DNA of 64,000 nt from an uncultured Pseudomonadales bacterium (lineage in GTDB: Bacteria; Pseudomonadota; Gammaproteobacteria; Pseudomonadales; Pseudohongiellaceae): assembly GCA_938091935.1 (NCBI GenBank), contig CALKNV010000018.1, positions 62,001 through 126,000 of the forward strand, read 5' to 3'. The notes beneath the pieces are model-generated. The model had not been told where the DNA came from. It did no database searches and was given only the letters and a program-made list of their open reading frames with translations. The stretch's first letter is position 1. Each line of letters starts with the position of its first letter. The translations under genes and the position numbers were made by a program. Positions 34,339 through 43,794 of the stretch are shown piece by piece.

Positions 34339-35766
34339 TTACCAGCCAGCGTAGGCGGCGATAGCTGCGGATAGCGCTAGCGCCACGTCGCTGGGATGTC
34401 GCTTGTCTGAATAGCGAGATAACTCCGGATGGCATGCGACAAAGCTAGTGTCGAAGTCTTTGTTGCGAAAATCCGGGTGTTTGAGAATTTGTTGATAATA
34501 GTTCGCTGTAGTGCGAATGCCATGCAAACGCATGTCATCAATGGCGCGCTGGGCACGACTGACCACCTGCTCCCAATTTAGTGCCCAAACCACTAGCTTT
34601 AAGCACATGGAGTCGAAATAGGGTGGAATTTCATAACCCGTGTAGATGGCGGTGTCGACTCTTACCCCAGGCCCACCTGGTGCGTAGTAATGGGTGATGC
34701 GTCCAAAGCTAGGTAGAAAGTCATTCTTTGGATCTTCGGCGTTGATTCGGAGCTGCATGGCGAAGCCACGATAGCTGACGTCTTCCTGGCCATAGCCAAG
34801 TGCTTCACCCGCAGCGATGCGAAGCTGTTCTTGCACAATATCAATGCCGGTGATCTGCTCGGTGATAGTGTGCTCCACCTGGATGCGGGTATTCATTTCC
34901 ATGAAATACACATCGTTGCCGGCTAAAAGAAATTCCACAGTACCGGCGCTGACATAACCCACAGCCGCAGCAGCCTTTACTGCAAGTTCGCCCAGCCGAT
35001 TTCGCAACTCATCATCGATCTGCGGACTCGGGGCGATTTCTATGAGTTTCTGGTTGCGGCGCTGAATTGAACAGTCTCGCTCGAACAGGTGTATGAACTT
35101 GCCATGGGCGTCAGCCAGCACCTGGACTTCGATGTGTTTGGGGTTAACGATGCATTTTTCCATGAACACTTCGGCAGAGCCAAAGGCCTTGGTGGCTTCG
35201 GAGATTACGCGCGGGAACTGCTTCTTCAGGTCCGCGGCATCATCACAGCGGCGGATTCCGCGACCGCCTCCGCCGGACGTCGCCTTCACCATGACCGGGT
35301 AGCCGATGCGTTCTGCTTCCGCGAGCGCTTCATCGAGATCGGCAAGATTTCCCTTCGATCCGGGAGTTACTGGCACGCCCGCAGCAGTCATTGCCAGTCG
35401 AGCCTGGGTCTTGTCTCCCATCCGCTTGATCACTTCAGCACTGGGGCCAATAAAGATAATGCCTTTCTCCTCACAGAGCCGGGCAAGTTCGGGGTTTTCT
35501 GAGAGAAAACCGTAGCCAGGGTGAATTGCATCACAGCCTGTCTCCACGGCCAGGTTTACAATTCGCAGAGGGTCCAGATAGCCAGCAAGTGGGTCGCTGC
35601 CCAGGGAGTAAGCTTCGTTTGCGCGTTTAACGAACAGTCCATAGCGATCAGGTTCTGTGTATACCGCAACCGATCGGATATTCGCCTCGGCGCAGGCGCG
35701 CACGAGACGCAGGGCGATTTCGCCGCGGTTGGCTATGAGAACTTTGTCGATGGGCTTGCCCGTCAT
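34339..35766 (-). CDS. pycA: Pyruvate carboxylase subunit A (biotin carboxylase)
   Basis: A 475-residue ATP-grasp enzyme that carboxylates biotin with bicarbonate and ATP. Motifs: IANRGEIALRLVRAC, HPGYGFLSEN, the ATP-binding glycine-rich KATSGGGGRGI, ECSIQRRNQK-type loop (DCSIQRRNQKL here), and MEMNTRIQVEH. Length and motifs fit both AccC and PycA. Placement 19 bp upstream of pycB supports PycA. It starts after a good GGAG site. The C-terminal 25 residues (HPSDVALALSAAIAAY) are a short extension seen in pycA-type proteins. Confidence 0.93.
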   Translation of the reverse strand: MTGKPIDKVLIANRGEIALRLVRACAEANIRSVAVYTEPDRYGLFVKRANEAYSLGSDPLAGYLDPLRIVNLAVETGCDAIHPGYGFLSENPELARLCEEKGIIFIGPSAEVIKRMGDKTQARLAMTAAGVPVTPGSKGNLADLDEALAEAERIGYPVMVKATSGGGGRGIRRCDDAADLKKQFPRVISEATKAFGSAEVFMEKCIVNPKHIEVQVLADAHGKFIHLFERDCSIQRRNQKLIEIAPSPQIDDELRNRLGELAVKAAAAVGYVSAGTVEFLLAGNDVYFMEMNTRIQVEHTITEQITGIDIVQEQLRIAAGEALGYGQEDVSYRGFAMQLRINAEDPKNDFLPSFGRITHYYAPGGPGVRVDTAIYTGYEIPPYFDSMCLKLVVWALNWEQVVSRAQRAIDDMRLHGIRTTANYYQQILKHPDFRNKDFDTSFVACHPELSRYSDKRHPSDVALALSAAIAAYAGW

Positions 35767-35918
35767 AAACTGCTCCAGGGCCTATCGGGAAAGGGTAAGC
35801 CACTGTAAATATTGGTATTATTTCCGCTACGGGAAAGTTTCTTGAGTCGTGCTAGATTGGAATCCAGCCGCATTCTATCCTTCAACAGCTGAAAATAATA
35901 AGACAAAGGCGTCGATCA

Positions 35919-36998
35919 ATGACAAATTCGTTGCAAACAATAACAAACCGGCTTTGCTACTACTTTCTTTACCTTTGTATTGGGCTTTATTCTCCTGCTG
36001 CCCTTATCCAGGAGCATGTGGTCGCTGGGCGTGTGGTAGCGACTCGGGGCCAGGTCAGCGCCGTTGATGCGACGGGCAGCTCAAGACCATTGAATCGTCG
36101 CGCAGAGGTAAGGGTGGGGGATACCATCACTACCGGTGCAGATGCTTTCGCCCAAATTCGTATGAGCGACGATGCCATTATCGCGCTTAAGGAATCTACG
36201 GGGTTCCAGATTCTTGCCTACAGCTAAGAGAATAATCCGGGTAATGACATCTCCACTATGAGCCTCATTTAAGGTGGCTTTCGCACCATTACTGGCGCCA
36301 TTGGCAACCAAAATACCAATTTCTACAACGTACAAACACCTTATGCCTCGATCGGAATCCGCGGCACCGACCACGAGGCTATTATCACGGATGCGCTTTA
36401 CACCGGTGTTTATGATGGTGGTACCAGGCTATCTAACAATGGCGGTGTGCTGGATCTAGGGCTCGGCGCTGATTTTGATTTTGCTATCGCGACCGACGTG
36501 AATCTGACGCCCCAAGGTCTGATTTTACAACCCCTGGAATTGCGCGATACCACGACCAGTGTCAGCACCCAGGGTTTCATTGCCAGCGTCAGTCCGACGC
36601 CGGTGGCTAACTTGCAGGGCAGCGCCACTTACTCGAGTTCGGCGGCATCTGAGTTTATTGGTTCAGGCAGCGCAGGCGATGTGACAAACCAGGTGGCGGG
36701 CATGGACATTGATTTTGATACCGGTGCGATTAGTGCGGGTGCGCTCCAGGTTCAGGTGGCGGACAGTCAGGTTTGGAACCTGGGTTTTGCTGGATCCGTG
36801 CATCAGGGTGTGGTGGATCTGAACATGACACACGGCACCTTGCTGGAAAGCGGTGCCATCGTCAGTGATTCTATCCAGGCAGACCTGGGCGGCGTGTTTA
36901 CCGGTGTCGGTGGCGAAGCCTTTGTTGGAGGATTCGACTTGCTGGACCAGATCAATGAGCTGAATCAGGTTAATGGTCTCTATACTATTGAGCGTTAG
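35919..36998 (+). pseudogene. FecR-domain exported protein gene interrupted by two in-frame TAA codons
   Basis: A 360-codon frame split by TAA at 36225-36227 and 36270-36272; the reading frame itself never shifts. The first 102 codons encode a signal peptide and the start of a FecR domain (VVAGRVVATRGQVSA, VRVGDTITTGADAFAQIRM). After the second stop the domain continues with GGFRTITGAIG and YASIGIRGTDHEA, both conserved in FecR-like proteins, and then a 200-residue beta-rich tail. The second stop lies where Gln is expected (LIQGGFRTITG), one base change away. A start near 36447 (GTG) could still express the tail alone, without signal peptide. This is probably a recent pseudogene, or sequencing error or real readthrough. 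Confidence 0.85.
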
Positions 36999-37102
36999 GA
37001 TTTGTTTGGTCGTATTGGACTATCCACGGTATTGAAAAGTGCAGCCTGAATCATGAAGCCCACGCAGTTGCTGCCTGAAATCAACCTCTGCTTGGGAAGC
37101 AT

Positions 37103-37753
37103 TTGAGTCTTGAACGATTGGGTCCTACCCATGTCGACCTGCTGCTATCTGCCTATGAAAATGTTGGTTTTTGGAATGCCTATCGCCGGAATAAGAATCG
37201 ACATGTCAAACGTGAAGAGTTGGAGCAGAGACTTGCTTTTGACTACCAGCAACCTCCGGCGCGAGTTGGTAAAATCAAGTGGGTAATTATCAGAAATTTG
37301 GAGGGGCTCGGGGTTCCAATCGGTTTTGCTGGTCTTACTGCCTTGGAGCCCTCGCAGTTTCGAGCTGAGTTCCTGATTGGTATTTTTGACCCGGACGAGG
37401 TGAAGATCGGCATTGGCGTCGAAGCCTATCTGTTGGTATTCGATTTCGCATTCAACCACCAAAGGCTTAACAAGCTGGTCACTTATGTATATGGTAGCAA
37501 CCCTCGCGCTCAGGCCAGCACCCTTGCTCTTGGTTTTCGACAGGAAGGCCATTTGAAGAATCATTTTTATCTGAGGGAAGAAGCCGGTTTCTGTGATGTT
37601 TTTCAGAACGGTATGCTGCAGAACGAGTTCCGGGAGAATTCGCGCCTGAAGCGGCTATCTCTTAGACTACTCGGCAAAGATGTCACGAAACTGGCTAAAG
37701 CCGCTGACAAAAATGCCTTCAACCTGGAGGCGCGCTTTCAAATGAATCACTAG
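37103..37753 (+). CDS. GNAT-family N-acetyltransferase
   Basis: A 216-residue acetyltransferase of the RimJ/RimL-like branch. The first usable start is TTG at 37103, since an in-frame stop lies at 37076 and no ATG follows until the domain is under way. Acetyl-CoA-binding features are IGIFDPDEVKIGIGVEAYLLVFDFAF (quoted in part), and the NKLVTYVYGSNPRAQASTLALGF stretch including the N-x-R-x-x-x-x-x-x-x-x-G-F motif. The substrate is not predictable; antibiotic, ribosomal-protein and sugar-nucleotide acetylation all occur in this branch. The C-terminal 50 residues are basic. Confidence 0.85.
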   Translation: MSLERLGPTHVDLLLSAYENVGFWNAYRRNKNRHVKREELEQRLAFDYQQPPARVGKIKWVIIRNLEGLGVPIGFAGLTALEPSQFRAEFLIGIFDPDEVKIGIGVEAYLLVFDFAFNHQRLNKLVTYVYGSNPRAQASTLALGFRQEGHLKNHFYLREEAGFCDVFQNGMLQNEFRENSRLKRLSLRLLGKDVTKLAKAADKNAFNLEARFQMNH

Positions 37754-37830
37754 GCGTCGGTTGGTAGCGGGCGCTTAAATGACAAGCAAGTAATACGATT
37801 AAAAATAAAAATTAAAAGCAGGAGATCTTC

Positions 37831-38640
37831 ATGGAATTTGATACAGCAGCCTTAACTTCACTTGCGATTACCTACGGCATCAGGGTGGTGTCTGCAGTCG
37901 TCGCGCTTATCGTCGGGCTTTATATTGTTGGTATCGTGGTCAAAGTGATCGGCAAAGTGCTGGACCAAAGCAACACGGATCCGTCACTCACGAGTTTTAT
38001 GCGCAGCCTGGTTTCCATCCTTCTTAAGATTATGGTCTACATCACAGCGATTGGCATGCTGGGTGTAGAGATGACTTCATTCATTGCCATTTTGGGTGCC
38101 GCAGGCCTAGCCGTAGGTATGGCATTGTCCGGCACTCTGCAGAACTTCGCCGGTGGTGTCATGATCCTGCTGTTTAAGCCCTATAAAGTTGGAGATGTAA
38201 TCGAAGCCCAGGGCTATGTTGGTTCGGTCAAAGAGATTCAGATTTTTACCTCCATACTAACGACACCGGATAACAAGACGGTGTTAATACCTAATGGCCC
38301 GTTGGCAACTGGATCTCTAATCAACTTCTCTACACAAGAAACCCGCCGAGTCGATTGGGCCTTTGGTATTGCCTATGGTGATGATCTGGATAAAGCCTAT
38401 GAAGTAATTGAGGGTTTCATTGGAGAGGATGAACGCATTCTCAAGGACCCTGAACCGTTCATGGCTCTGTCTGCTCTTGCTGACTCATCAGTAAATATCG
38501 TGGTACGAGTCTGGGTTAACTCGCCAGACTATTGGGGAGTCTTCTTCGATATGAATGAGAAGGTTTATCGCAACTTCGAGAAGGAAGGTCTCGGAATTCC
38601 ATTCCCGCAGATGGATGTCCACCTGCACAAGGCCGAGTAA
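37831..38640 (+). CDS. mscS: Small-conductance mechanosensitive channel (MscS family)
   Basis: A 269-residue inner-membrane channel that opens under hypo-osmotic stress. Three transmembrane helices occupy residues 10-125; the pore helix has the Gly/Ala zipper AILGAAGLAVGMALSGTLQN followed by FAGGVMILLFKPYKVGD, the MscS signature. The cytoplasmic beta domain and alpha/beta vestibule follow. It starts after a good AGGAG site and is single-copy here. It is convergent with the 2TM-domain gene, whose stop lies 5 bp away. Confidence 0.95.
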   Translation: MEFDTAALTSLAITYGIRVVSAVVALIVGLYIVGIVVKVIGKVLDQSNTDPSLTSFMRSLVSILLKIMVYITAIGMLGVEMTSFIAILGAAGLAVGMALSGTLQNFAGGVMILLFKPYKVGDVIEAQGYVGSVKEIQIFTSILTTPDNKTVLIPNGPLATGSLINFSTQETRRVDWAFGIAYGDDLDKAYEVIEGFIGEDERILKDPEPFMALSALADSSVNIVVRVWVNSPDYWGVFFDMNEKVYRNFEKEGLGIPFPQMDVHLHKAE

Positions 38641-38645
38641 GCGAG

Positions 38646-39584
38646 CTAAGCGTTGCTTTCCAGTTTTTCTCTGGCCGTCTGCACCAGCCCCGCGGCTGCC
38701 CGTGCAGACGGCCGGTTTATTCGCAACCTGAGCTTACCTGCACTGCTGCCAAGAGCGTTCTTGAATACCCGCATATTCTTGCCCTGCAGTACCAGCTCGG
38801 CATTCCACAAGCGCTGCTCGAGGCGAATGTTGCTTAAATCGTGAATGGGTATTTCCACGACTTTGATGCTGGACTTCAATAGACCAAGGAAGGCATCCAT
38901 AGTCTGGTATTCGAGGATCAGTTTATCGCCCTCTAGTGAAATCAGCCCCTGGGTTTCCGACATGCCGGTCGAATCGCTGCTGGTGAATCCAATATTGGCA
39001 TCGTCTTCGAACATAGCCTGGTAATGGTTATTGGCCAACTGCCGGGTTCGGTCCATAGCCATCTCTACAAACTGCGGCGCATAACGCAGACCTGCGTAGT
39101 GTCCGAGTAGGAACAAGCCCCAGCCAAACAATACATACATGGACCAGAATGTGCTGGAATTGCCCAACACATTGATAGTGACGCAGAGAAGATTGACTGC
39201 GATGAAGAGGAAGCCGTGGGTCTTGAAGCGCACCCAAAGCTCAGATTCTTTGTCGTGGGCCAGTTGCTCTTCTTCGAGCAGGTGAACCGCGCGAGTAATC
39301 TGATCTTTGTCCACGCCCATTTCGGCAGCAATCGCCAGGAGTTCTTTGTAATCGACGGTGTCGTCAGCGCGGCGCGCTTCATCCCGCAGGCTGATGCGAA
39401 TGATATCCGCGACTTCTTCACTGCTATAGCGGCGTGACTGTTCAGCGCTCGGGCGCTCTTCCTTGACATTGTTTTCGTCTGACATGTTCGGGCTCTCGCT
39501 TTCTAGACTCGCTGCAGTTTCAATATTCTCAGCCTCATCTGGATCAATCCTGGATTCAGAATTCACTTTGCTGGACCTCTTCAC
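38646..39584 (-). CDS. 2TM-domain protein with N-terminal charged segment
   Basis: A 312-residue membrane protein beginning with GTG at 39584; an ATG at 39485 with a GAGAG site is an equally plausible start that would remove 33 residues of acidic, low-complexity sequence. Residues about 50-110 resemble a short helical recognition or DUF1707-like domain (RYSSEEVADII, ITRAVHLLEEE). The 2TM domain follows (HGFLFIAVNLLCVTINV and a second helix ending HYAGLRY). The C-terminal 130 residues form a PH-like or bPH-type beta-rich domain (KLILEYQTMDAFLGLL, VEIPIHDLSNI). A membrane-associated sensor or regulator of envelope state is possible; no function is established. Confidence 0.82.
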   Translation of the reverse strand: MKRSSKVNSESRIDPDEAENIETAASLESESPNMSDENNVKEERPSAEQSRRYSSEEVADIIRISLRDEARRADDTVDYKELLAIAAEMGVDKDQITRAVHLLEEEQLAHDKESELWVRFKTHGFLFIAVNLLCVTINVLGNSSTFWSMYVLFGWGLFLLGHYAGLRYAPQFVEMAMDRTRQLANNHYQAMFEDDANIGFTSSDSTGMSETQGLISLEGDKLILEYQTMDAFLGLLKSSIKVVEIPIHDLSNIRLEQRLWNAELVLQGKNMRVFKNALGSSAGKLRLRINRPSARAAAGLVQTAREKLESNA

Positions 39585-40027
39585 AATTATCCGTTAACTC
39601 AGGTAATTCTCACGCGTTGGCCAGACGCCGGCCACGCAGGGAAATCGCTATTGATGACTATTCTGCAACAATTGCGCCAGATTCAGCCAAATCCTTCGGG
39701 ATGCTCTGGGAGCCTTGTGTCTAGCGGGTTTGGCTGCCTGTCCGCCTGGTTTGCTCGGCGGAAAATGGTTCGACTGGTCACTCTGGCTGGCCGCTATCGC
39801 CGCAATTTGGCGAAAATTACTAAGCTGACTATATATGCCAAGAACATCTGTGAGCATGTTATTTAGATGATAGCGGGTACGGATGTGGGTCATCTCAGTG
39901 CCAAAAAGACCACCGCCAAGATCAACTCCTGAGCGCACCGAGCTCGATTATCTAATATACCTTTTGCTCGCAGTGCCCATCGCGCTAATCTGTGTGCGAT
40001 ATCTTGCCGGTTATTGAGGCGCTTCAG
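39585..40027. other. Intergenic region, no supported gene
   Basis: A 443-bp gap between divergent genes. A 71-codon frame at 39651-39866 is rich in Arg and lacks a ribosome site or relatives I recognise. Promoters for both neighbours must lie here. No tRNA fold or strong hairpin was seen. Confidence 0.5.
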
Positions 40028-41221
40028 TTGAACCCTACCCATATTGACATTAAAGATGCCCGCAAGCTTTGTCTGCATCGGCAGGCATTGTTGACTCGCT
40101 GTGGTTTTGGGCGTGGGCCGTCGGCAACCCTCGCGGCCATCAAGCAGCTTGGTTATGTGCAGTTGGATACTCTAACTGTCGTCGCCCGCGCTCATGAGCA
40201 TACTCTGTGGAATCGCCTGCTGGCATTTCGGCCCAGTCATATCGAACAGCTGCAGGTGGAGGGCGAGTTGTTTGAACATTGGTCCCACGCCCTATCGCTG
40301 TTGCCAATGGAGAGCTATCGCTATGCGCTGCCGCTGATGCAGCGAGTAGCCGCTGGAGAAGTGCACTGGTACAAAAAAGACAAACAGGAAACCGCGAAAG
40401 TATTGGGGCGGATTCAGGATGAAGGTCCACTGAGCTCAAAGGATTTCCAGGACAAACCGGAGCAGCAATCGATGTGGTCCCGTTCACCGTCGAAGCGGGC
40501 CCTGGAGCAGCTATTTATGGAAGGGGAGCTGATGATTCCCTTTCGCCGCGGCTTCCAAAAAGTCTACGACCTGCGAGAGCGGGTTTTGCCGGACTGGGTG
40601 GACACATCCACGCCTAACTCGTCAGAGTTTGCGCGTTATTTGATTAACAGTCATCTGCAGGCCCATGGTTTTGGCGCTGCCAAGGAGATCGCTTACTTGC
40701 GCAAGGGTATGGGCGCTGCGGTAAAGCAGGCGCTGCTTGAGATGGCAGAGGCGGATGAGGTGATGCCCGTCATGGTGAGTGACAGGCTCTACTACTGCCA
40801 ACCGGATCTGTTGGAGTTGGCGGGTCAGACATTACCCCGGGCCGGATTCAGAATCCTGTCTCCATTCGATAACGCGATTATCCAGCGACGGCGTACCCTG
40901 GAACTGTTTGATTTTGACTATCAAATCGAATGCTATGTGCGGAAAGAAAACCGGAAATTCGGCTATTTCTGCCTTCCACTGCTGTGCCGTAATCGCCTGG
41001 TTGGCAGACTCGATGCCAAGGCTGATCGCGCCAGCGGCACTCTGCAACTCCTGCACCTGCAGTTGGACGCTCAGTCGGGGGACAGGGAGAGTTTCTACCG
41101 TAGTTTCTTCCCCGAACTGCGTCGTTTCGCCAGCTTCAACGGCTGCAAAAACTTGCAGCTGCGGCGGATAAGCGGTTGCAGCATTGGTGCGCATAGGTTC
41201 AGAGACTTTGCTGGGTCCTAG
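40028..41221 (+). CDS. YcaQ/AlkX-family winged-helix DNA glycosylase
   Basis: A cytoplasmic protein of about 397 residues. The TTG at 40028 is preferred because GAGG lies eight bases before it; a GTG at 39992 has none. The protein matches E. coli YcaQ along its length: QLDTLTVVARAHEHTLWNRL, ELFEHWSHALSLLP, SKRALEQLFMEGELM, QKVYDLRERVLPDW, the QxD and tandem winged-helix region, and SPFDNAIIQRRRTLELFDFDYQIECY. YcaQ unhooks interstrand DNA crosslinks. The QxD-type active site cited for the family corresponds here to QLDTLTV, which is present. Confidence 0.9.
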   Translation: MNPTHIDIKDARKLCLHRQALLTRCGFGRGPSATLAAIKQLGYVQLDTLTVVARAHEHTLWNRLLAFRPSHIEQLQVEGELFEHWSHALSLLPMESYRYALPLMQRVAAGEVHWYKKDKQETAKVLGRIQDEGPLSSKDFQDKPEQQSMWSRSPSKRALEQLFMEGELMIPFRRGFQKVYDLRERVLPDWVDTSTPNSSEFARYLINSHLQAHGFGAAKEIAYLRKGMGAAVKQALLEMAEADEVMPVMVSDRLYYCQPDLLELAGQTLPRAGFRILSPFDNAIIQRRRTLELFDFDYQIECYVRKENRKFGYFCLPLLCRNRLVGRLDAKADRASGTLQLLHLQLDAQSGDRESFYRSFFPELRRFASFNGCKNLQLRRISGCSIGAHRFRDFAGS

Positions 41222-41349
41222 TTTGCGTCTATCTGCCGAAATTTTCGATGGAAATCCGGTTCTGGTACCTACTTAGCGCAGCACCAAACTGCAAAAAAGA
41301 GTATCATCCCGCTTCTTTTTTTTCCCGATTAGTCAGGAGAATGTCAGTA

Positions 41350-43794
41350 ATGACTAACATTTATCGAATCACCCTGATCGCCATGTCTATGCTGTGGGCT
41401 ATTGGTCTACACGCTCAGGGTATTCAGCAAACCAAAGGCTCATTCGAAGACAAGTTCCGCCAGTTGGATGAAGTATTGCCCACGGCGAATATCTATCGCA
41501 ACGCTGGCGGTGCGCCGGGTCATGAATACTGGCAGCAGGAAGTTGATTACAACATCGACGCGACTCTGGATGAGGACAATCAGCGCCTTTCCGCCACGGA
41601 ACTCATAACCTACCGCAACAATTCTCCTGACACCTTGACCTATCTTTGGTTCCAGCTAGACCAGAATCGCTTCCGCTCCGATTCTATGGCGGCAATGAGT
41701 GGCACCTTTAACGGCAGTAGCCCGGATGCCGACAGCAACGATCCGGCGCGCATCAGTCTGGGTCAACTGCGCAGTCTGCAGTATCAGTCGGATGCTGATC
41801 TTGGTCATCGCATCAACGCCGTTTCTGACAGTCGCGAAAACGCATTGCTCCACACAGTCGTGGGTACCCTGATGCGAGTCGATTTAGCTGAGCCGCTGGA
41901 GTCCGGTGATGAGGTCGAGCTGCGAATTGATTTTGAATACAACATTGTTAACGGTGATGTGCTGCGCCCGCGTGCGGGTTATGAGCACTTTCCGGATGAC
42001 GAGCGTGAAGGCGGCAACTATATCTTTGCCCTGGCACAGTGGTTTCCCCGCCTGGTGGCTTACACAGATTACGAGGGCTGGACCAATAAGGAATTCCTTG
42101 GCTCTGGTGAATTCACGCTGGAGTTTGGTGATTACGAGGTTTCCATGACTGTGCCGGCTGATCACATTGTGTCAGCGACCGGTGAACTACAAAACCCCAA
42201 TGACGTGCTCACTCGTGAACAGCGTGATCGACTGAGAGAGGCAGAATCGGCGCAACGACCGGTTTACATTGTGACGCCGGAAGAGGCGCTGGAAAACGAG
42301 GCGGAGGGTAGCAACCAGACTGCGACCTGGCGCTTTGCCGCTGAGAACGTCCGCGATTTTGCCTGGTCCTCCTCTCGCAAATTTATCTGGGATGCCAAGG
42401 GCCACACGCAACCGGGTGCCGATCAGGAGTTGGTCATGGCCATGTCGTTCTACCCGAAAGAGGGTGGTTCCCTGTGGTCAGAGTATTCCACCGAGGTGGT
42501 TATTCACACTCTGGATGTCTATACCCGATTTTCGTTCGATTATCCCTATCCCACAGCCCAGTCTGTGAACGTGGGCTTCGTTGGCGGTATGGAATACCCC
42601 ATGATTACCTTCAATGGCCCACGCACGGAGTTGCAGGATGACGGTTCTCGGACTTACTCCCTGGCGGAAAAGCGATTTCTGATCGGTGTCGTGATTCATG
42701 AGATTGGACATTTCTATTTCCCCATGATCGTAAATTCTGATGAGCGGCAGTGGACCTGGATGGATGAAGGGCTCAACAGCTACCTGGATTCTGTTGCTGG
42801 ACGTGAATGGGATGCAGAAATTCCCTGGGGAGTTGAGCCGCGCTACATCACTGATTATATGGAATCCCAAAATCAGGTGCCGGTGATGACCCAGTCTGAC
42901 AGCGTGCTGCGTCTTGGTCCGAATGCCTATTCCAAACCCGCCACAGCCATCAATATCTTGCGTGAAACCATCATGGGTCGGGAGCTGTTTGACTTTGCAT
43001 TCAAAGAATACTCCAGACTGTGGGCATTCAAACGTCCGACGCCGGCTGATTTCTTCCGTACCATGGAAGAAGCTTCCGGCATCGATCTGGACTGGTTCTG
43101 GCGTGGTTGGTTCTACACAACGGATCACGTAGATATCTCCCTCGATCGCGTCTACCAGATGCGAATGGATACTGAAGATCCAGATATCGACTTTGCGCGC
43201 CAGCGCGAGTTTGAGAAATCCCTGCCGCCCAGCCTCTACGTCGAGCGCAATCGTGCGGAAGGCTTGCTGACCTGGGTGGAGCGTAATCCAGACGTCAGGG
43301 ATTTCTATGACGACAACGATCAGTTCACCGTGACCAATGTTGAGCGTAATCGCTATAACAGCTTCCTGGACGGGTTGGAAGACTGGGAGCGTGAAGTGCT
43401 GGACCGTGCAATTTCTGAAGACCTCAGTTACTACATAATGGAGTTTTCAAACCAGGGTGGTCTGGTTATGCCTATCATTCTACAGTTCGACTATGCCGAT
43501 GGCAGCAGCGAGGAAATGCGTATTCCTGCGGAAATTTGGCGTCGTTCTCCCAGAGCAGTGAAGAAGCTTGTGGTCACTGAGAAGGAAATTGTCAGTGTGA
43601 CAGTTGACCCGCTCCAAGAGACTGCTGATGTGGACATCGAGAACAACCATTATCCCCGCCGCATAATTCCCTCGCGAATTGAGTCATTCAAGTCCCAGGG
43701 CGGAGGCAGTCTGGTCGGTCGCGATATCATGCAGGACATCAAGACTGAGCTGGATACAGATGATAAGGATGAGGATGAGGATACAGAGCAGTAA
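41350..43794 (+). CDS. Secreted M1-family aminopeptidase-like metalloprotease
   Basis: An 814-residue zinc metallopeptidase using the ATG at 41350, nine bases after AGGAGA; an ATG at 41341 sits on top of that site. The signal peptide ends near LHAQG. The gluzincin motif is HEIGH (His450, Glu451, His454) with Glu473 in WMDEGLN, a 18-residue spacing correct for M1. GGMEYPM is the exopeptidase-like motif in place of GAMEN. The N-terminal 280 residues form the beta-saddle domain; the last 130 residues are an extra beta-rich region after a helical segment, with an acidic tail (DDKDEDED). It overlaps the DUF6702 gene by about 20 bp. Confidence 0.93.
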   Translation: MTNIYRITLIAMSMLWAIGLHAQGIQQTKGSFEDKFRQLDEVLPTANIYRNAGGAPGHEYWQQEVDYNIDATLDEDNQRLSATELITYRNNSPDTLTYLWFQLDQNRFRSDSMAAMSGTFNGSSPDADSNDPARISLGQLRSLQYQSDADLGHRINAVSDSRENALLHTVVGTLMRVDLAEPLESGDEVELRIDFEYNIVNGDVLRPRAGYEHFPDDEREGGNYIFALAQWFPRLVAYTDYEGWTNKEFLGSGEFTLEFGDYEVSMTVPADHIVSATGELQNPNDVLTREQRDRLREAESAQRPVYIVTPEEALENEAEGSNQTATWRFAAENVRDFAWSSSRKFIWDAKGHTQPGADQELVMAMSFYPKEGGSLWSEYSTEVVIHTLDVYTRFSFDYPYPTAQSVNVGFVGGMEYPMITFNGPRTELQDDGSRTYSLAEKRFLIGVVIHEIGHFYFPMIVNSDERQWTWMDEGLNSYLDSVAGREWDAEIPWGVEPRYITDYMESQNQVPVMTQSDSVLRLGPNAYSKPATAINILRETIMGRELFDFAFKEYSRLWAFKRPTPADFFRTMEEASGIDLDWFWRGWFYTTDHVDISLDRVYQMRMDTEDPDIDFARQREFEKSLPPSLYVERNRAEGLLTWVERNPDVRDFYDDNDQFTVTNVERNRYNSFLDGLEDWEREVLDRAISEDLSYYIMEFSNQGGLVMPIILQFDYADGSSEEMRIPAEIWRRSPRAVKKLVVTEKEIVSVTVDPLQETADVDIENNHYPRRIIPSRIESFKSQGGGSLVGRDIMQDIKTELDTDDKDEDEDTEQ

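Noticed and set aside
32520-35766. Oxaloacetate decarboxylase (Na+ pump) instead of pyruvate carboxylase.
   Set aside because: No oadB or oadG membrane subunit genes are present, and a biotin carboxylase gene is directly upstream.
35919-36998. Genetic code change with TAA read as Gln.
   Set aside because: Several clearly intact genes in the window end at TAA in the expected place, so TAA works as a stop.
39651-39866. A 71-codon frame in the gap before the YcaQ gene.
   Set aside because: No ribosome binding site, an Arg-rich random-looking product and no family match.
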